Source: Parvibaculum sp039680535
GTDB lineage: Bacteria > Pseudomonadota > Alphaproteobacteria > Parvibaculales > Parvibaculaceae
Direction: 5' to 3'
Length of the DNA stretch: 64,000 bases
Assembly (NCBI RefSeq): GCF_039680535.1
Contig: NZ_JBDKSS010000005.1
Location: 62,001-126,000, forward strand
The notes below the pieces were generated by a model. The model did no database searches, was not told the origin of the DNA, and was given only the letters and a program-made list of their open reading frames with translations. A program made the position numbers and the translations under genes. Of this stretch, positions 25,828-33,698 are shown piece by piece (position 1 is the first letter of the stretch; the number at the start of each line of letters is the position of its first letter).

Positions 25828-26856
25828 ATGACCATCCAGACACGCATCGACGAAGCCCAGCCGACGATCGCCGCCCGGACCGATCCGGACACGCTGCGTC
25901 ACGACTGGACGCGCGAAGAAGTGCAGGCGCTTTACGACCTTCCCTTCAATGACCTCCTCTTCGAGGCGCAGATCGTTCATCGCCGCTGGTTCAACCCGAA
26001 CCAGGTGCAGAAGTCGACGCTGCTTTCGATCAAGACAGGCGGCTGCCCGGAGGATTGCGGCTATTGCGCGCAAAGCTCCAAGTTCGACACGGGCCTCAAG
26101 GCGACGAAGCTGATGGAAGTGCGGCGCGTGCTCGACGAAGCGAAGAAGGCGAAGGACGCGGGCGCCTCGCGTTATTGCATGGGCGCTGCCTGGCGCAGCC
26201 CGAAGGACCGCGATATGGACTCCATCGTCGCCATGGTCGAAGGCGTGAAAGCCATGGGCATGGAAACCTGCATGACGCTCGGTATGCTCTCGGTCGAGCA
26301 GACGATGCGCCTCAAGGATGCCGGCCTCGACTATTACAACCACAATATCGACACGTCGGAAGAGTACTACAAAGAGATCGTCACGACACGGACCTTTGCC
26401 GATCGCCTCGAAACACTGGAGCGCGTGCGCGAAGCCGGCATCAATGTCTGCTCCGGCGGCATTGTCGGCATGGGTGAAGGCAAGGATGACCGCGTCGGCA
26501 TGCTGACGGCGCTGGCGAACCTGCCCGAACATCCGCAGAGCGTGCCCATCAACACGCTGATGCAGATCGAAGGCACGATGCTCGGCAAGTCCGAATCCAT
26601 CGACCCGATCGACTTCGTGCGCACCATTGCCGTTGCGCGCGTCATCATGCCGAAATCGGTCGTGCGCCTTGCGGCGGGCCGCGAGAACATGACCGAAGAG
26701 GCGCAGGCGCTCTGCTTCCTCGCGGGCGCGAACTCGATCTTCATCGGCGAGAAGCTGCTCACCACGAAGAACCCGGAAGCGGACAAGGACGAGCGCCTGT
26801 TCAAGAAGCTCGGCCTCGAACCGATGCCCGCCCATAGCTGCCCCTCGGAGAGGTAA
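25828..26856 (+). CDS. bioB: biotin synthase
   Basis: Predicted 342-residue radical SAM enzyme that inserts sulfur into dethiobiotin. The SAM cluster motif is CPEDCGYC (CxxxCxxC) in KTGGCPEDCGYCAQSSKF. Further family motifs are YNHNIDTSEEYY, ICSGGIVGMGE-like NVCSGGIVGMGEGKDDR and the conserved Arg in VRLAAGRENM. The ATG at 25828 with AAGGGA about 11 bases upstream is preferred over an earlier in-frame start inside the promoter. It is divergent from the oxidoreductase-bioF-bioD operon. Confidence 0.97.
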   Translation: MTIQTRIDEAQPTIAARTDPDTLRHDWTREEVQALYDLPFNDLLFEAQIVHRRWFNPNQVQKSTLLSIKTGGCPEDCGYCAQSSKFDTGLKATKLMEVRRVLDEAKKAKDAGASRYCMGAAWRSPKDRDMDSIVAMVEGVKAMGMETCMTLGMLSVEQTMRLKDAGLDYYNHNIDTSEEYYKEIVTTRTFADRLETLERVREAGINVCSGGIVGMGEGKDDRVGMLTALANLPEHPQSVPINTLMQIEGTMLGKSESIDPIDFVRTIAVARVIMPKSVVRLAAGRENMTEEAQALCFLAGANSIFIGEKLLTTKNPEADKDERLFKKLGLEPMPAHSCPSER

Positions 26857-26870
26857 TTCATCGCCTGCCC

Positions 26871-26902
26871 GCGTCATGACCGGAAACACCCGGCCATGAC
26901 GC
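26871..26902. terminator. hairpin between convergent bioB and GIY-YIG genes
   Basis: GCGTCATG-A-CCGG-AAACAC-CCGG-C-CATGACGC forms a 12-pair stem with one internal mismatch. There is no T-run, so it may act only as a weak two-way terminator or RNA end. Confidence 0.45.
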
Positions 26903-26913
26903 CTGTGAAACAG

Positions 26914-27258
26914 CTACCCCACCGCCAGACCAGCGCCGAGCGTTGCGCGCCAGTGCCGCAGGCGCTCCTTCAGCGCAGTGTCGAGCAGATAGCCCGTCAA
27001 ATCCTCGTCCTCGATGCGCTCGACGATCTCATAGGCGAAGGCGGCCTCGCCTTGCGCGTTCCAGACCGCTTGCAGCGCCTTGTTCGGGTGCGAGCCGAGG
27101 CGCAGCGAGAACCGGATACCGTTCTGTTGCGCGTCGAGATTGCGGCTCGGCGCAACCCATACCTCGCCCGTCGCCACACAGCGCAGCGCATAGATGCCGG
27201 GCGAGGACTTTCTTTCCTTATAGGCCTTGATCAACTCTTTCCTGCGTTCGCCCTTCAT
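26914..27258 (-). CDS. GIY-YIG nuclease family protein
   Basis: Predicted 114-residue small protein with SPGIYALRCVATGEVWVAPS, where GIY is followed by WVA in place of YIG. The next segment, RNLDAQQNGIRFSLRLG, carries an Arg as in the family, but the catalytic Tyr is altered. A Glu is available in the later AFAYEIVERI. Because the second motif is degenerate, nuclease activity is uncertain. The ATG overlaps the stop of the preceding minus-strand gene by four bases (ATGA), so the two are co-translated. Confidence 0.7.
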   Translation of the reverse strand: MKGERRKELIKAYKERKSSPGIYALRCVATGEVWVAPSRNLDAQQNGIRFSLRLGSHPNKALQAVWNAQGEAAFAYEIVERIEDEDLTGYLLDTALKERLRHWRATLGAGLAVG

Positions 27259-27830
27259 GGCTGAACCTCTCTCGCGTGTGACAATTGCCGCGCGACGCTT
27301 GCCGAAAGACGGTCGCGCGCGGCCACGTCGCGCGGGTGCACCCAGTCGCGGCCGATCAGCTCCCAGTCGGGATCGGCAGTGTCGATCCCCTGATTGGCCA
27401 GAAGCTCCGCGTCGCAGATGACAAACTGGCTTCTGAAGGGAAAGAGAAAGCGCCGCGGACGCGCTGCGAGCACGGCCTCGGCTTCCTCATAAGTCGTGAA
27501 CCAGAGATTGATGAAGAAGGAGGCGTGCAGGCCGAAGAGCTGCTCGGGGTTGAAGGCGGCGCGGAGGCGCGCGTCGGCTTCGGCCTTCATGTGCCGCCAG
27601 TCGTCGAATCCGGCCTCGACCGCGATCGCGTCGAGCGCGTGCTTGTGCTGCACACGCTCGCGTTCTGCCAGGATTTCCTCCGGCGATTTCGCAGCCCAGT
27701 AGGACGCGCGGCGGATACGGGCGGCGGCGCGAAGGGCGAGCGTCTCGTCGCCACCGCAAAGCCGCTTGAGAAGCAGGCTCGCCTTGCGTTTCGATATTTC
27801 GATGTCGTGGAAGCGTGTGTCACTGCGCAC
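27255..27830 (-). CDS. conserved hypothetical protein, coupled to GIY-YIG gene
   Basis: Predicted 191-residue soluble protein; I do not recognise the family. It starts MRSDTRFHDIEISKRKASLL, has a basic helical N-terminal half (LLKRLCGGDETLALRAAARI), then FGLHASFFINLWFTTYEEAE and PRRFLFPFRSQFVICDAELL, and ends in REVQP. No signal peptide or membrane segment is present. It precedes the GIY-YIG gene with a four-base overlap, so a joint function is likely, but none can be named. The pair separates bioB from bioA. Confidence 0.7.
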   Translation of the reverse strand: MRSDTRFHDIEISKRKASLLLKRLCGGDETLALRAAARIRRASYWAAKSPEEILAERERVQHKHALDAIAVEAGFDDWRHMKAEADARLRAAFNPEQLFGLHASFFINLWFTTYEEAEAVLAARPRRFLFPFRSQFVICDAELLANQGIDTADPDWELIGRDWVHPRDVAARDRLSASVARQLSHAREVQP

Positions 27831-28040
27831 GGAATTCTCCTGTTTTCACGATTGCCATCGGCCCGAAGCAACGGCAAGCAAACTGGAGCAGCGTCAGTGG
27901 TCGGCGATCTCGGGCCGCGGTCGCGGCCGGTACGCAAGCGAGGGTGAGAAACTCTTTGTCGGGCGGCGGCGCCCCTCGCGGCACCGACTGGTAATATAGG
28001 CGGGCGGGCGCCGCTTGCCAACCTGCCCCCTGTCGTCTTC

Positions 28041-28077
28041 TTGCCACCTTCGGCAGAAATCCGGCTATGTTGCGCTC
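28041..28077 (+). promoter_or_regulatory. possible promoter of bioA
   Basis: TTGCCA (28041-28046) and TATGTT (28066-28071) with a long 19-base spacer. The -10 region CTATGTTGCGCTC matches the bioB promoter in 12 of 13 bases. Confidence 0.4.
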
Positions 28078-28103
28078 AAATAATCGCCCGAAAGCGAAGA
28101 CAC

Positions 28104-29405
28104 ATGCCCTTTCCGCCCCGCAATCCCCTGCTGAACGACGTGCCGCGCTGGCTTGAAGAAGGCGCGGCCCATCTCTGGCTGCCTTACACGCAGATGCAGA
28201 CCGTGCCGATGCCCCTGCCCGTGGTGAAGACCGATGGCGTGCGCCTGACGCTGGCCGACGGGCGCGAACTCATCGACGGCACGTCCTCCTGGTGGACGGC
28301 GGCGCATGGCTATAACCACCCGCATATCCGGCAGGCGGTGACGGCGCAGCTCGAACGCATGCCGCATGTGATGCTGGGCGGGCTGGCGCATGAGCCCGCC
28401 ATGACGCTTGCGACGCGGCTCGCGAAGCTTCTGCCCGGCGACCTCAACCATACGTTCTTTTCGGAATCGGGCTCGGTCTCGGTCGAGATCGCGATGAAGA
28501 TCGCGGTGCAGTTCTGGATCAATTCGGGCGTCAGGGGAAAGAAGCGCTTCGTCTCCTTCCGCGGCGGCTATCACGGCGACACGCTGGCGGCCATGTCGGT
28601 CTGCGATCCCGACGAAGGCATGCATACGCTCTTCAAGGGCGCGATTGCCGAGCAGTTCATCACCGATCTGCCGGTCGACGCGGAAAAGGAAGCGGCTCTC
28701 GATGCCTTCCTCGCCGCCCATGCGCATGAAGTCGCCGCCGTCATGACGGAGCCGCTGGTGCAGGGCGCGGGCGGCATGATCTTCCATGACGTCGAAACGC
28801 TGCGGCGCCTCCGCCGCCTTTGCGACAAGCATGATGTGCTGCTCATCCTCGACGAGATATTCGTGGGCTTCGGCCGCACGGGCTCCATGTTCGCCTGCGA
28901 GGCAGCCGGCATCGTTCCCGACATCGTGACGCTGTCGAAGGCGCTGACCGGCGGGACCATGGCATTGGCCGCCACCGTCGCACGGACGAAGGTCTTCGAA
29001 GCCTTCCTCAGCGACGATCCCTCGAAGGCGCTGATGCATGGGCCGACCTATAGCGGCAACCCGCTCGCCTGCGCGGCGGCCAATGCCTCGCTCGACCTTT
29101 TCGAGCGCGAACCGCGCCTCCGGCAGGTGGCGGCCATCGAGGCCCAGCTTCGCCGCGACCTCGAACCGGCCCGCGCCATCAAGGGCGTCCGCGATGTGCG
29201 GGTCAAAGGCGCGATCGGCGTCATCGAGCTGGAGGCGATGTCGAACCTCGACGGGCTGAAACGCCGCTTCGTGGAGGAAGGCGTCTTCATCCGGCCCTTC
29301 GGAAAGATCGTCTATACGACCCCGCCACTCGTCATCGGCGAGGAGGATTTGGCCCGATTGACCGCCGCAATGGTCATGATCACGGCGGAAGCGGCCGGGC
29401 ACTGA
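28104..29405 (+). CDS. bioA: adenosylmethionine--8-amino-7-oxononanoate transaminase
   Basis: Predicted 433-residue PLP aminotransferase that converts KAPA to DAPA. It contains HLWLPYTQMQTV, DGTSSWWTAAHGYNHP, VFFSESGSVSVE-like TFFSESGSVSVEIAMKIAVQ, the PLP-pocket LILDEIFVGFGRTG, and the Schiff-base Lys in IVTLSKALTGG. The ATG at 28104 gives the family N-terminus; the frame is open upstream through the promoter. It is transcribed alone, 273 bp after the divergent unknown gene, and completes the bioBFDA set of the window. No bioC, bioH or bioZ was seen. Confidence 0.96.
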   Translation: MPFPPRNPLLNDVPRWLEEGAAHLWLPYTQMQTVPMPLPVVKTDGVRLTLADGRELIDGTSSWWTAAHGYNHPHIRQAVTAQLERMPHVMLGGLAHEPAMTLATRLAKLLPGDLNHTFFSESGSVSVEIAMKIAVQFWINSGVRGKKRFVSFRGGYHGDTLAAMSVCDPDEGMHTLFKGAIAEQFITDLPVDAEKEAALDAFLAAHAHEVAAVMTEPLVQGAGGMIFHDVETLRRLRRLCDKHDVLLILDEIFVGFGRTGSMFACEAAGIVPDIVTLSKALTGGTMALAATVARTKVFEAFLSDDPSKALMHGPTYSGNPLACAAANASLDLFEREPRLRQVAAIEAQLRRDLEPARAIKGVRDVRVKGAIGVIELEAMSNLDGLKRRFVEEGVFIRPFGKIVYTTPPLVIGEEDLARLTAAMVMITAEAAGH

Positions 29406-29643
29406 ACCTTCAGTGTGCCCCATCGGCCACTGTTGGTTGTAGGAGAGGCGCGGCCATTAGCTAAATATTGAGCCAAATTGGACCAGACTCTAATCTCGGG
29501 CAAAGGACTGATTCGGTCCTGTCTGCCGTCCGAGACAATCGGTGGGCCGTGGTGGCGCGAGGGGCGAGCGCTTCCGGGGTGACGGCGGATTCTGCTTTGT
29601 GACCAGCGTCTGCCCGCTATCCGACATGAGGAAGCCTGAATCC

Positions 29644-30324
29644 ATGCACGTCATAGCGTTTGCGTCTCAGAAGGGCGGCTCCGGCAAGACCACGCTCGCC
29701 GGCCATATCGCAGTGGAGGCCGAGCGGCGGAACGAGGGACCGGTCGCGCTCATCGACACCGACCCTCAGGGCAGCCTTTCGCAGTGGTGGAACGCGCGCG
29801 ACGCGGAACGGCCCTTTTTCGTGCGCTCCTCGCATGAGGGGCTGGAACACGACCTGAAGCGCCTGAAAGACGGCGGCGTCGGCCTCGTCGTCATCGATAC
29901 GCCGCCCGCGATCACGGCGACCATCGCCCATGTGATCGGTCTTTCGGACCTCGTGGTCATTCCCACAAGGCCCAGCCCCCATGACCTCAGGGCTGCGGGC
30001 GCGACGGTCCGCATCTGCGACGAGATTTCGAAGCCGCTCGTCTTCGCCGTCAATGGCGCCGCCCCCCGGGCCCGCATCACCACGGAAGCCGTGATCGCGC
30101 TATCCCATCACGGTCCGGTAGCTCCCTCTATCATCCACCAGCGAATCGATTTCGCGTCGAGCATGATCGACGGACGAACGGTCATGGAGATCGCCTCCCA
30201 GACCAAATCGGCCGAGGAAATCAGGGACTTGTGGTCGTTTTTGAGCGATCGCCTGCATGGACGCGAGACATCTCCCTTCGTGTCGGGTAATTTCGCAGGC
30301 AATACGCTCAGAGGTGCCGCCTAA
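29644..30324 (+). CDS. ParA-family ATPase (orphan)
   Basis: Predicted 226-residue deviant-Walker ATPase. Walker A is SQKGGSGKTT (residues 8-17) with the early signature Lys; Walker A' is LIDTDPQGSLSQWW, and Walker B is GLVVIDTPPAIT. The protein is short and has no N-terminal DNA-binding domain, like MinD/ParA orphans that position cargo other than chromosomes. AGGAAG lies nine bases before the chosen ATG. No parB or centromere-like repeat is nearby. The stop is one base from the start of the SPOR-domain gene, suggesting a functional pair. Confidence 0.88.
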   Translation: MHVIAFASQKGGSGKTTLAGHIAVEAERRNEGPVALIDTDPQGSLSQWWNARDAERPFFVRSSHEGLEHDLKRLKDGGVGLVVIDTPPAITATIAHVIGLSDLVVIPTRPSPHDLRAAGATVRICDEISKPLVFAVNGAAPRARITTEAVIALSHHGPVAPSIIHQRIDFASSMIDGRTVMEIASQTKSAEEIRDLWSFLSDRLHGRETSPFVSGNFAGNTLRGAA

Positions 30325-30325
30325 G

Positions 30326-31258
30326 ATGTCCAAGAAGCCTGCTTCGCTCACCAGCGACCTGCTCGCGCGCAAGGGAGAGGCCGAGCCCCTCTCCATAGAT
30401 CCGAGTGCGCGCATGTCGCTGTTCGCGGAGCCCGGCTATACGCAGGGCGGCGGGACGGAGAGGCAGGAAGAGCCCGAGCGTCCGCAGCCGCCCGAGCCTG
30501 AAATCATCTATACCGCAGAAGAAACCTCGTCGGGCCTCGGCAGCTCGCGGCTCGTGATCGGCGCGGTGCTGGGCGCCATCGTCGTTGGCGGGGTCCTCCT
30601 CGTCATGTCGAACAAGAACGAGCGCGGCGTCGCGCCCGTCTCTCCGGACATGACCGCCGAAAATGCGCCCGCCACCTCAGCGCCGGAAACCGCGCCCGCA
30701 CCCGAGGCTCCGGCTCCAGTGACGCCCGCGCCGCAGGCCATGGCCCCCGAAGCGACCGTCCCGACAGCGACGGCACCGCAGGCGGCCCTCGTCCCGACGG
30801 CTCCCGCAGAACAACCCCAGGCCGAACAGCCCGTGGCGCCGGCCCAGACGCCAGCAGCGGCGCCCGAAAGCCCGGCCCCTGCCGCGGCCGAAACGCCTGC
30901 CGCAACCGCTCCGCAAGCCGCCGAACCCGCCACCACAGCGCCCGCCGCGCCGGTTGAAGAAGCGGCGCCGGCAGCCGCCGCGCCCAAGCCTGCGAAGATC
31001 GCCTCGGGCGGCGCGTGGGTCGTACAGATTTCCGCGCTTCGTGACGAAAAGAGCGCTCGCGCCGCCTGGTCCAAGCTGACCAGGCGCTTCCCCGCCGTGC
31101 TCGGCGGCCACGCGCTGAATGTCGAAAAGGCAGAGCTTGGCGCCAAAGGCACCTATTACCGCGTCCGCGCGGCGGGCTTCGCGAGCAAATCCGCTGCACA
31201 GAGCGCCTGCGCCAAGCTCAAGGCCGGCGGTCAGGACTGCATGGTGAAGAAGCGCTGA
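30326..31258 (+). CDS. membrane-anchored SPOR-domain protein
   Basis: Predicted 310-residue protein. There is a cytoplasmic N-terminus of about 70 residues, one membrane helix (LVIGAVLGAIVVGGVLLVM, about residues 74-92), and a long Ala/Pro/Gln-rich linker of about 140 residues expected in the periplasm. The C-terminal SPOR domain starts at AWVVQISALRDEKSARAAW and ends with a conserved Cys pair (SACAKLKAGGQDCMV). SPOR domains bind peptidoglycan lacking stem peptides at division sites. It is translationally coupled to the ParA-type ATPase, which could position it. Confidence 0.88.
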   Translation: MSKKPASLTSDLLARKGEAEPLSIDPSARMSLFAEPGYTQGGGTERQEEPERPQPPEPEIIYTAEETSSGLGSSRLVIGAVLGAIVVGGVLLVMSNKNERGVAPVSPDMTAENAPATSAPETAPAPEAPAPVTPAPQAMAPEATVPTATAPQAALVPTAPAEQPQAEQPVAPAQTPAAAPESPAPAAAETPAATAPQAAEPATTAPAAPVEEAAPAAAAPKPAKIASGGAWVVQISALRDEKSARAAWSKLTRRFPAVLGGHALNVEKAELGAKGTYYRVRAAGFASKSAAQSACAKLKAGGQDCMVKKR

Positions 31259-31289
31259 GGCGCTTCGGGCCGCGCCCGGCCGTCATGGC

Positions 31290-32096
31290 CTAGGCTTCGT
31301 CCTCGTCGTCTTCCTCATCGACCCTGCCGAAGGGATCGGCGCCGTAACGGTGCAACCCCGGCCCATGCACTTCGAGCCACTTCTTCGCGGCTTCGTAATT
31401 GGGCATGGCCTCCTCGACCAGTCGCCAGAAGCGCGGCCCGTGATTCATGTGCCGGAGATGAGCCACCTCATGGACGGCGACATAATCGAGGACATGAGAC
31501 GGCGCCATGATGAGGCGCCACGAGAAGGAAAGCGCGCGCGAGGGCGAACAGGACCCCCAGCGGCTCGTCTGATCGCGCAGCGTGATGCGTGAGGGCCGCA
31601 CGTCAAAGGCGGCGGCAAAGGCCAGCACCTTCTCGTTGAGCTCGGTCCGCGCCTGCAGCTTCAGCCAATCCGTGACGCGCCGCTGCACGAAGTCGGAATG
31701 GCCTTTGACGCAGATCTCGGGCACCCCGCCCGTATCGGCTGAACGGACCCTCCATACGGGGCCGACGCCCGCCGCTTCCCGGCGGCGCGGAACCACATGA
31801 TGGATCAGATGTTCGCGCCCCCGGAACGGCACCATCGAGCCGTCCTCGAAGGGCACGGGTGGCGGCACGCGCTCAAGTCGCTCGGCGATCCATTCGCGCT
31901 GCTCCTGGGCGAATTGCAGCGCATTGAGCATGCCCCGCCGCGAGGGCGAGGTGACCTGGACGGAGCCCGCGGCGAGATCGACGCGGACGATGATCCGCCG
32001 GGCGCGGGGATTATGTGTCGCGGTGACGGGCACCGTTCGCCCGTCGATATCGAGATAGTCGATATGAAGCGGAATGGGCTTGGTACGTTTCGTCAT
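31290..32096 (-). CDS. YgjP-type (DUF45, SprT-like) metallopeptidase
   Basis: Predicted 268-residue cytoplasmic zinc-metalloprotein. The HExxH site is VAVHEVAHLRHMNHGPRFW, with the third ligand His in HMNHGPRFW as in the family. RITLRDQTSRWGSCSPSRAL, with the typical SRWGSCS, precedes it. An acidic tail (VDEEDDEDEA) ends the protein. The start at 32096 is chosen because the sequence MTKRTKPIPLHIDYL begins the domain; upstream codons look unrelated. The substrate is unknown. It is convergent with the SPOR gene. Confidence 0.88.
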   Translation of the reverse strand: MTKRTKPIPLHIDYLDIDGRTVPVTATHNPRARRIIVRVDLAAGSVQVTSPSRRGMLNALQFAQEQREWIAERLERVPPPVPFEDGSMVPFRGREHLIHHVVPRRREAAGVGPVWRVRSADTGGVPEICVKGHSDFVQRRVTDWLKLQARTELNEKVLAFAAAFDVRPSRITLRDQTSRWGSCSPSRALSFSWRLIMAPSHVLDYVAVHEVAHLRHMNHGPRFWRLVEEAMPNYEAAKKWLEVHGPGLHRYGADPFGRVDEEDDEDEA

Positions 32097-32294
32097 GGTG
32101 TGGCGAATTCTTTCACCGGCAGCAGGGGCGGCGCCGACTGCGCCGCAAGCGATCGTCTCTCGACGCATTCACCCCCTAGAGACGAACTGCACCGAGCATG
32201 ACACGAGTCGCCGTCGGCTTCGCAAGAGCAATCCGCTGCGTCCTCGAAAATCTTTGCAAAATTAATTCGTGTCCAACGTGTTTCGTGGCTGTCA

Positions 32295-33539
32295 TCAGCT
32301 GCGGACGGCATGTCTCGCCATAAAGTCGCGAACACGCGGAGCGATCTCCGTCTTCCACCGCGAACCGTTGAAGACGCCGTAATGGCCGACGCCGGGCTGC
32401 TCCCAATGGTCGCGCATCGAGGCGGGAAGCGCCGAGGCAAGCTTGTGGGCGGCCTTTGTCTGACCGACGCCGGAGATGTCGTCCTTCTCGCCTTCCACGG
32501 TCATGAGCGCGGTGCGTGTGATCGCCTGCGGACGCACCAGCCTGTCGCGGTGGTAGAGCTCGCCCTTGGGGAGCAGGTGCTGGACGAACACCCGGTCGAC
32601 CGTTTCGAGATAGAACTCGGCGGTCATGTCCATGACCGCCAGATATTCGTCATAGAACTCGCGGTGCTTCTGGGCGCTGTCGCCGTCGCCCTCGACCATG
32701 TGGTCGAAATAATTCCAGTGCGCGTCCATGTGGCGGTCGAGATTCATCGCCATGAAGCCCGAAAGCTGGACGAAGCCCGGATAGACGCGGCGCATGAAGC
32801 CGGGATGGGGCATCGGAACGGTGGTGATGACATTGCGCTCGTACCATTCAGTGCCGCGCTCGGTGGCGAGCCGGTTCACTTCGGTCGGGCTTTCACGCGT
32901 GTCGATGGGTCCGCCCATCAGCGTCATGGTGAGGGGCGCGTGCGGGTCCTTGTCCTCGTTCATCGCTGCGACGGCTGCGAAGACCGGAACGGAGGGCTGA
33001 CAGACCGCCAGCACATGCACATCGGGGCCGAGCGCCTGGATCATCTCGATGACGTAATCGACATAATCGTCGAGGTGGAAATTCCCCGCCGAGAGCGGCA
33101 CGGCGCGAGCGTCGATCCAGTCGGTGATATAGACGTCGCAATGGGGCAGCATCGCCTCGACCGTGCCCCGGAGCAGCGTCGCGTAGTGGCCCGACATGGG
33201 GGCGACGATCAGCAGCTTCGGCTGAGCGGCAAGCCCCTTCGCCGCCGACGCCTCGCGCTCGAAATGGATGAGTTTGCAGAAAGGCTTTTCCCAGACGACG
33301 CGCTCGACCACCGGCACGGGCTTTCCCGCGATCTCCGTCTCGTCGAGGCCGAATTTCGGCTTGCCGTAGCGCCGCGTCACACTCTCGAAGAGGTCGAGGG
33401 CGGCGGCCATGTTCTTGGCGCCGATCGTTTCGCCGAAGGGATTGAGCGGATGGCGCAGGGCCCAGAGGCCGAGTTCAGCTGCCGCGCGGAAAGGCGTGAC
33501 CGCTGCGTGATTGATCTCGTAGAGGTGATAGAGAACCAT
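32295..33539 (-). CDS. phaZ: intracellular polyhydroxyalkanoate depolymerase
   Basis: Predicted 414-residue enzyme that mobilises stored PHA granules. It starts MVLYHLYEINHAAVTPFRAA and carries VYITDWIDARAVPLSAGNF. The nucleophile region HVLAVCQPSVPVFAAVA has a Cys in place of the lipase-box Ser, as in intracellular PhaZ proteins. A C-terminal catalytic His probably lies in GVGHYGVFNGSRW. Length fits the family. A PhaR-like palindrome lies 25 bp upstream, which suggests control by granule status. It is monocistronic, with no other pha genes in the window. Confidence 0.95.
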   Translation of the reverse strand: MVLYHLYEINHAAVTPFRAAAELGLWALRHPLNPFGETIGAKNMAAALDLFESVTRRYGKPKFGLDETEIAGKPVPVVERVVWEKPFCKLIHFEREASAAKGLAAQPKLLIVAPMSGHYATLLRGTVEAMLPHCDVYITDWIDARAVPLSAGNFHLDDYVDYVIEMIQALGPDVHVLAVCQPSVPVFAAVAAMNEDKDPHAPLTMTLMGGPIDTRESPTEVNRLATERGTEWYERNVITTVPMPHPGFMRRVYPGFVQLSGFMAMNLDRHMDAHWNYFDHMVEGDGDSAQKHREFYDEYLAVMDMTAEFYLETVDRVFVQHLLPKGELYHRDRLVRPQAITRTALMTVEGEKDDISGVGQTKAAHKLASALPASMRDHWEQPGVGHYGVFNGSRWKTEIAPRVRDFMARHAVRS

Positions 33540-33563
33540 CGCCCGGGCCCTTCTGACATCTAA

Positions 33564-33578
33564 TGCTGCGATGCAGCA
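33564..33578. promoter_or_regulatory. PhaR-like operator ahead of phaZ
   Basis: TGCTGC-GAT-GCAGCA, a perfect 6-3-6 palindrome that contains CTGC-N3-GCAG, the core reported for the PHA repressor PhaR of Paracoccus. It is centred about 32 bp ahead of the phaZ start. No phaR gene is in the window. Confidence 0.6.
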
Positions 33579-33664
33579 CAATACAGAAAAACCGGTCCGT
33601 GTGACCAAAAAAACGTCACACAACACTCAAGTCATTGAAAAACAATGGTTTTTTAGAAGGCATC

Positions 33665-33688
33665 GGGGAGGCCGCGACCGGCCTCCCC
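33665..33688 (-). terminator. terminator-like hairpin after leuA
   Basis: GGGGAGGCCG-CGAC-CGGCCTCCCC, a perfect ten-pair stem beginning 11 bases after the leuA stop. The following bases on the minus strand are GATGCCTTC, so the T-run is poor. Confidence 0.55.
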
Positions 33689-33698
33689 TGCAATCGCC

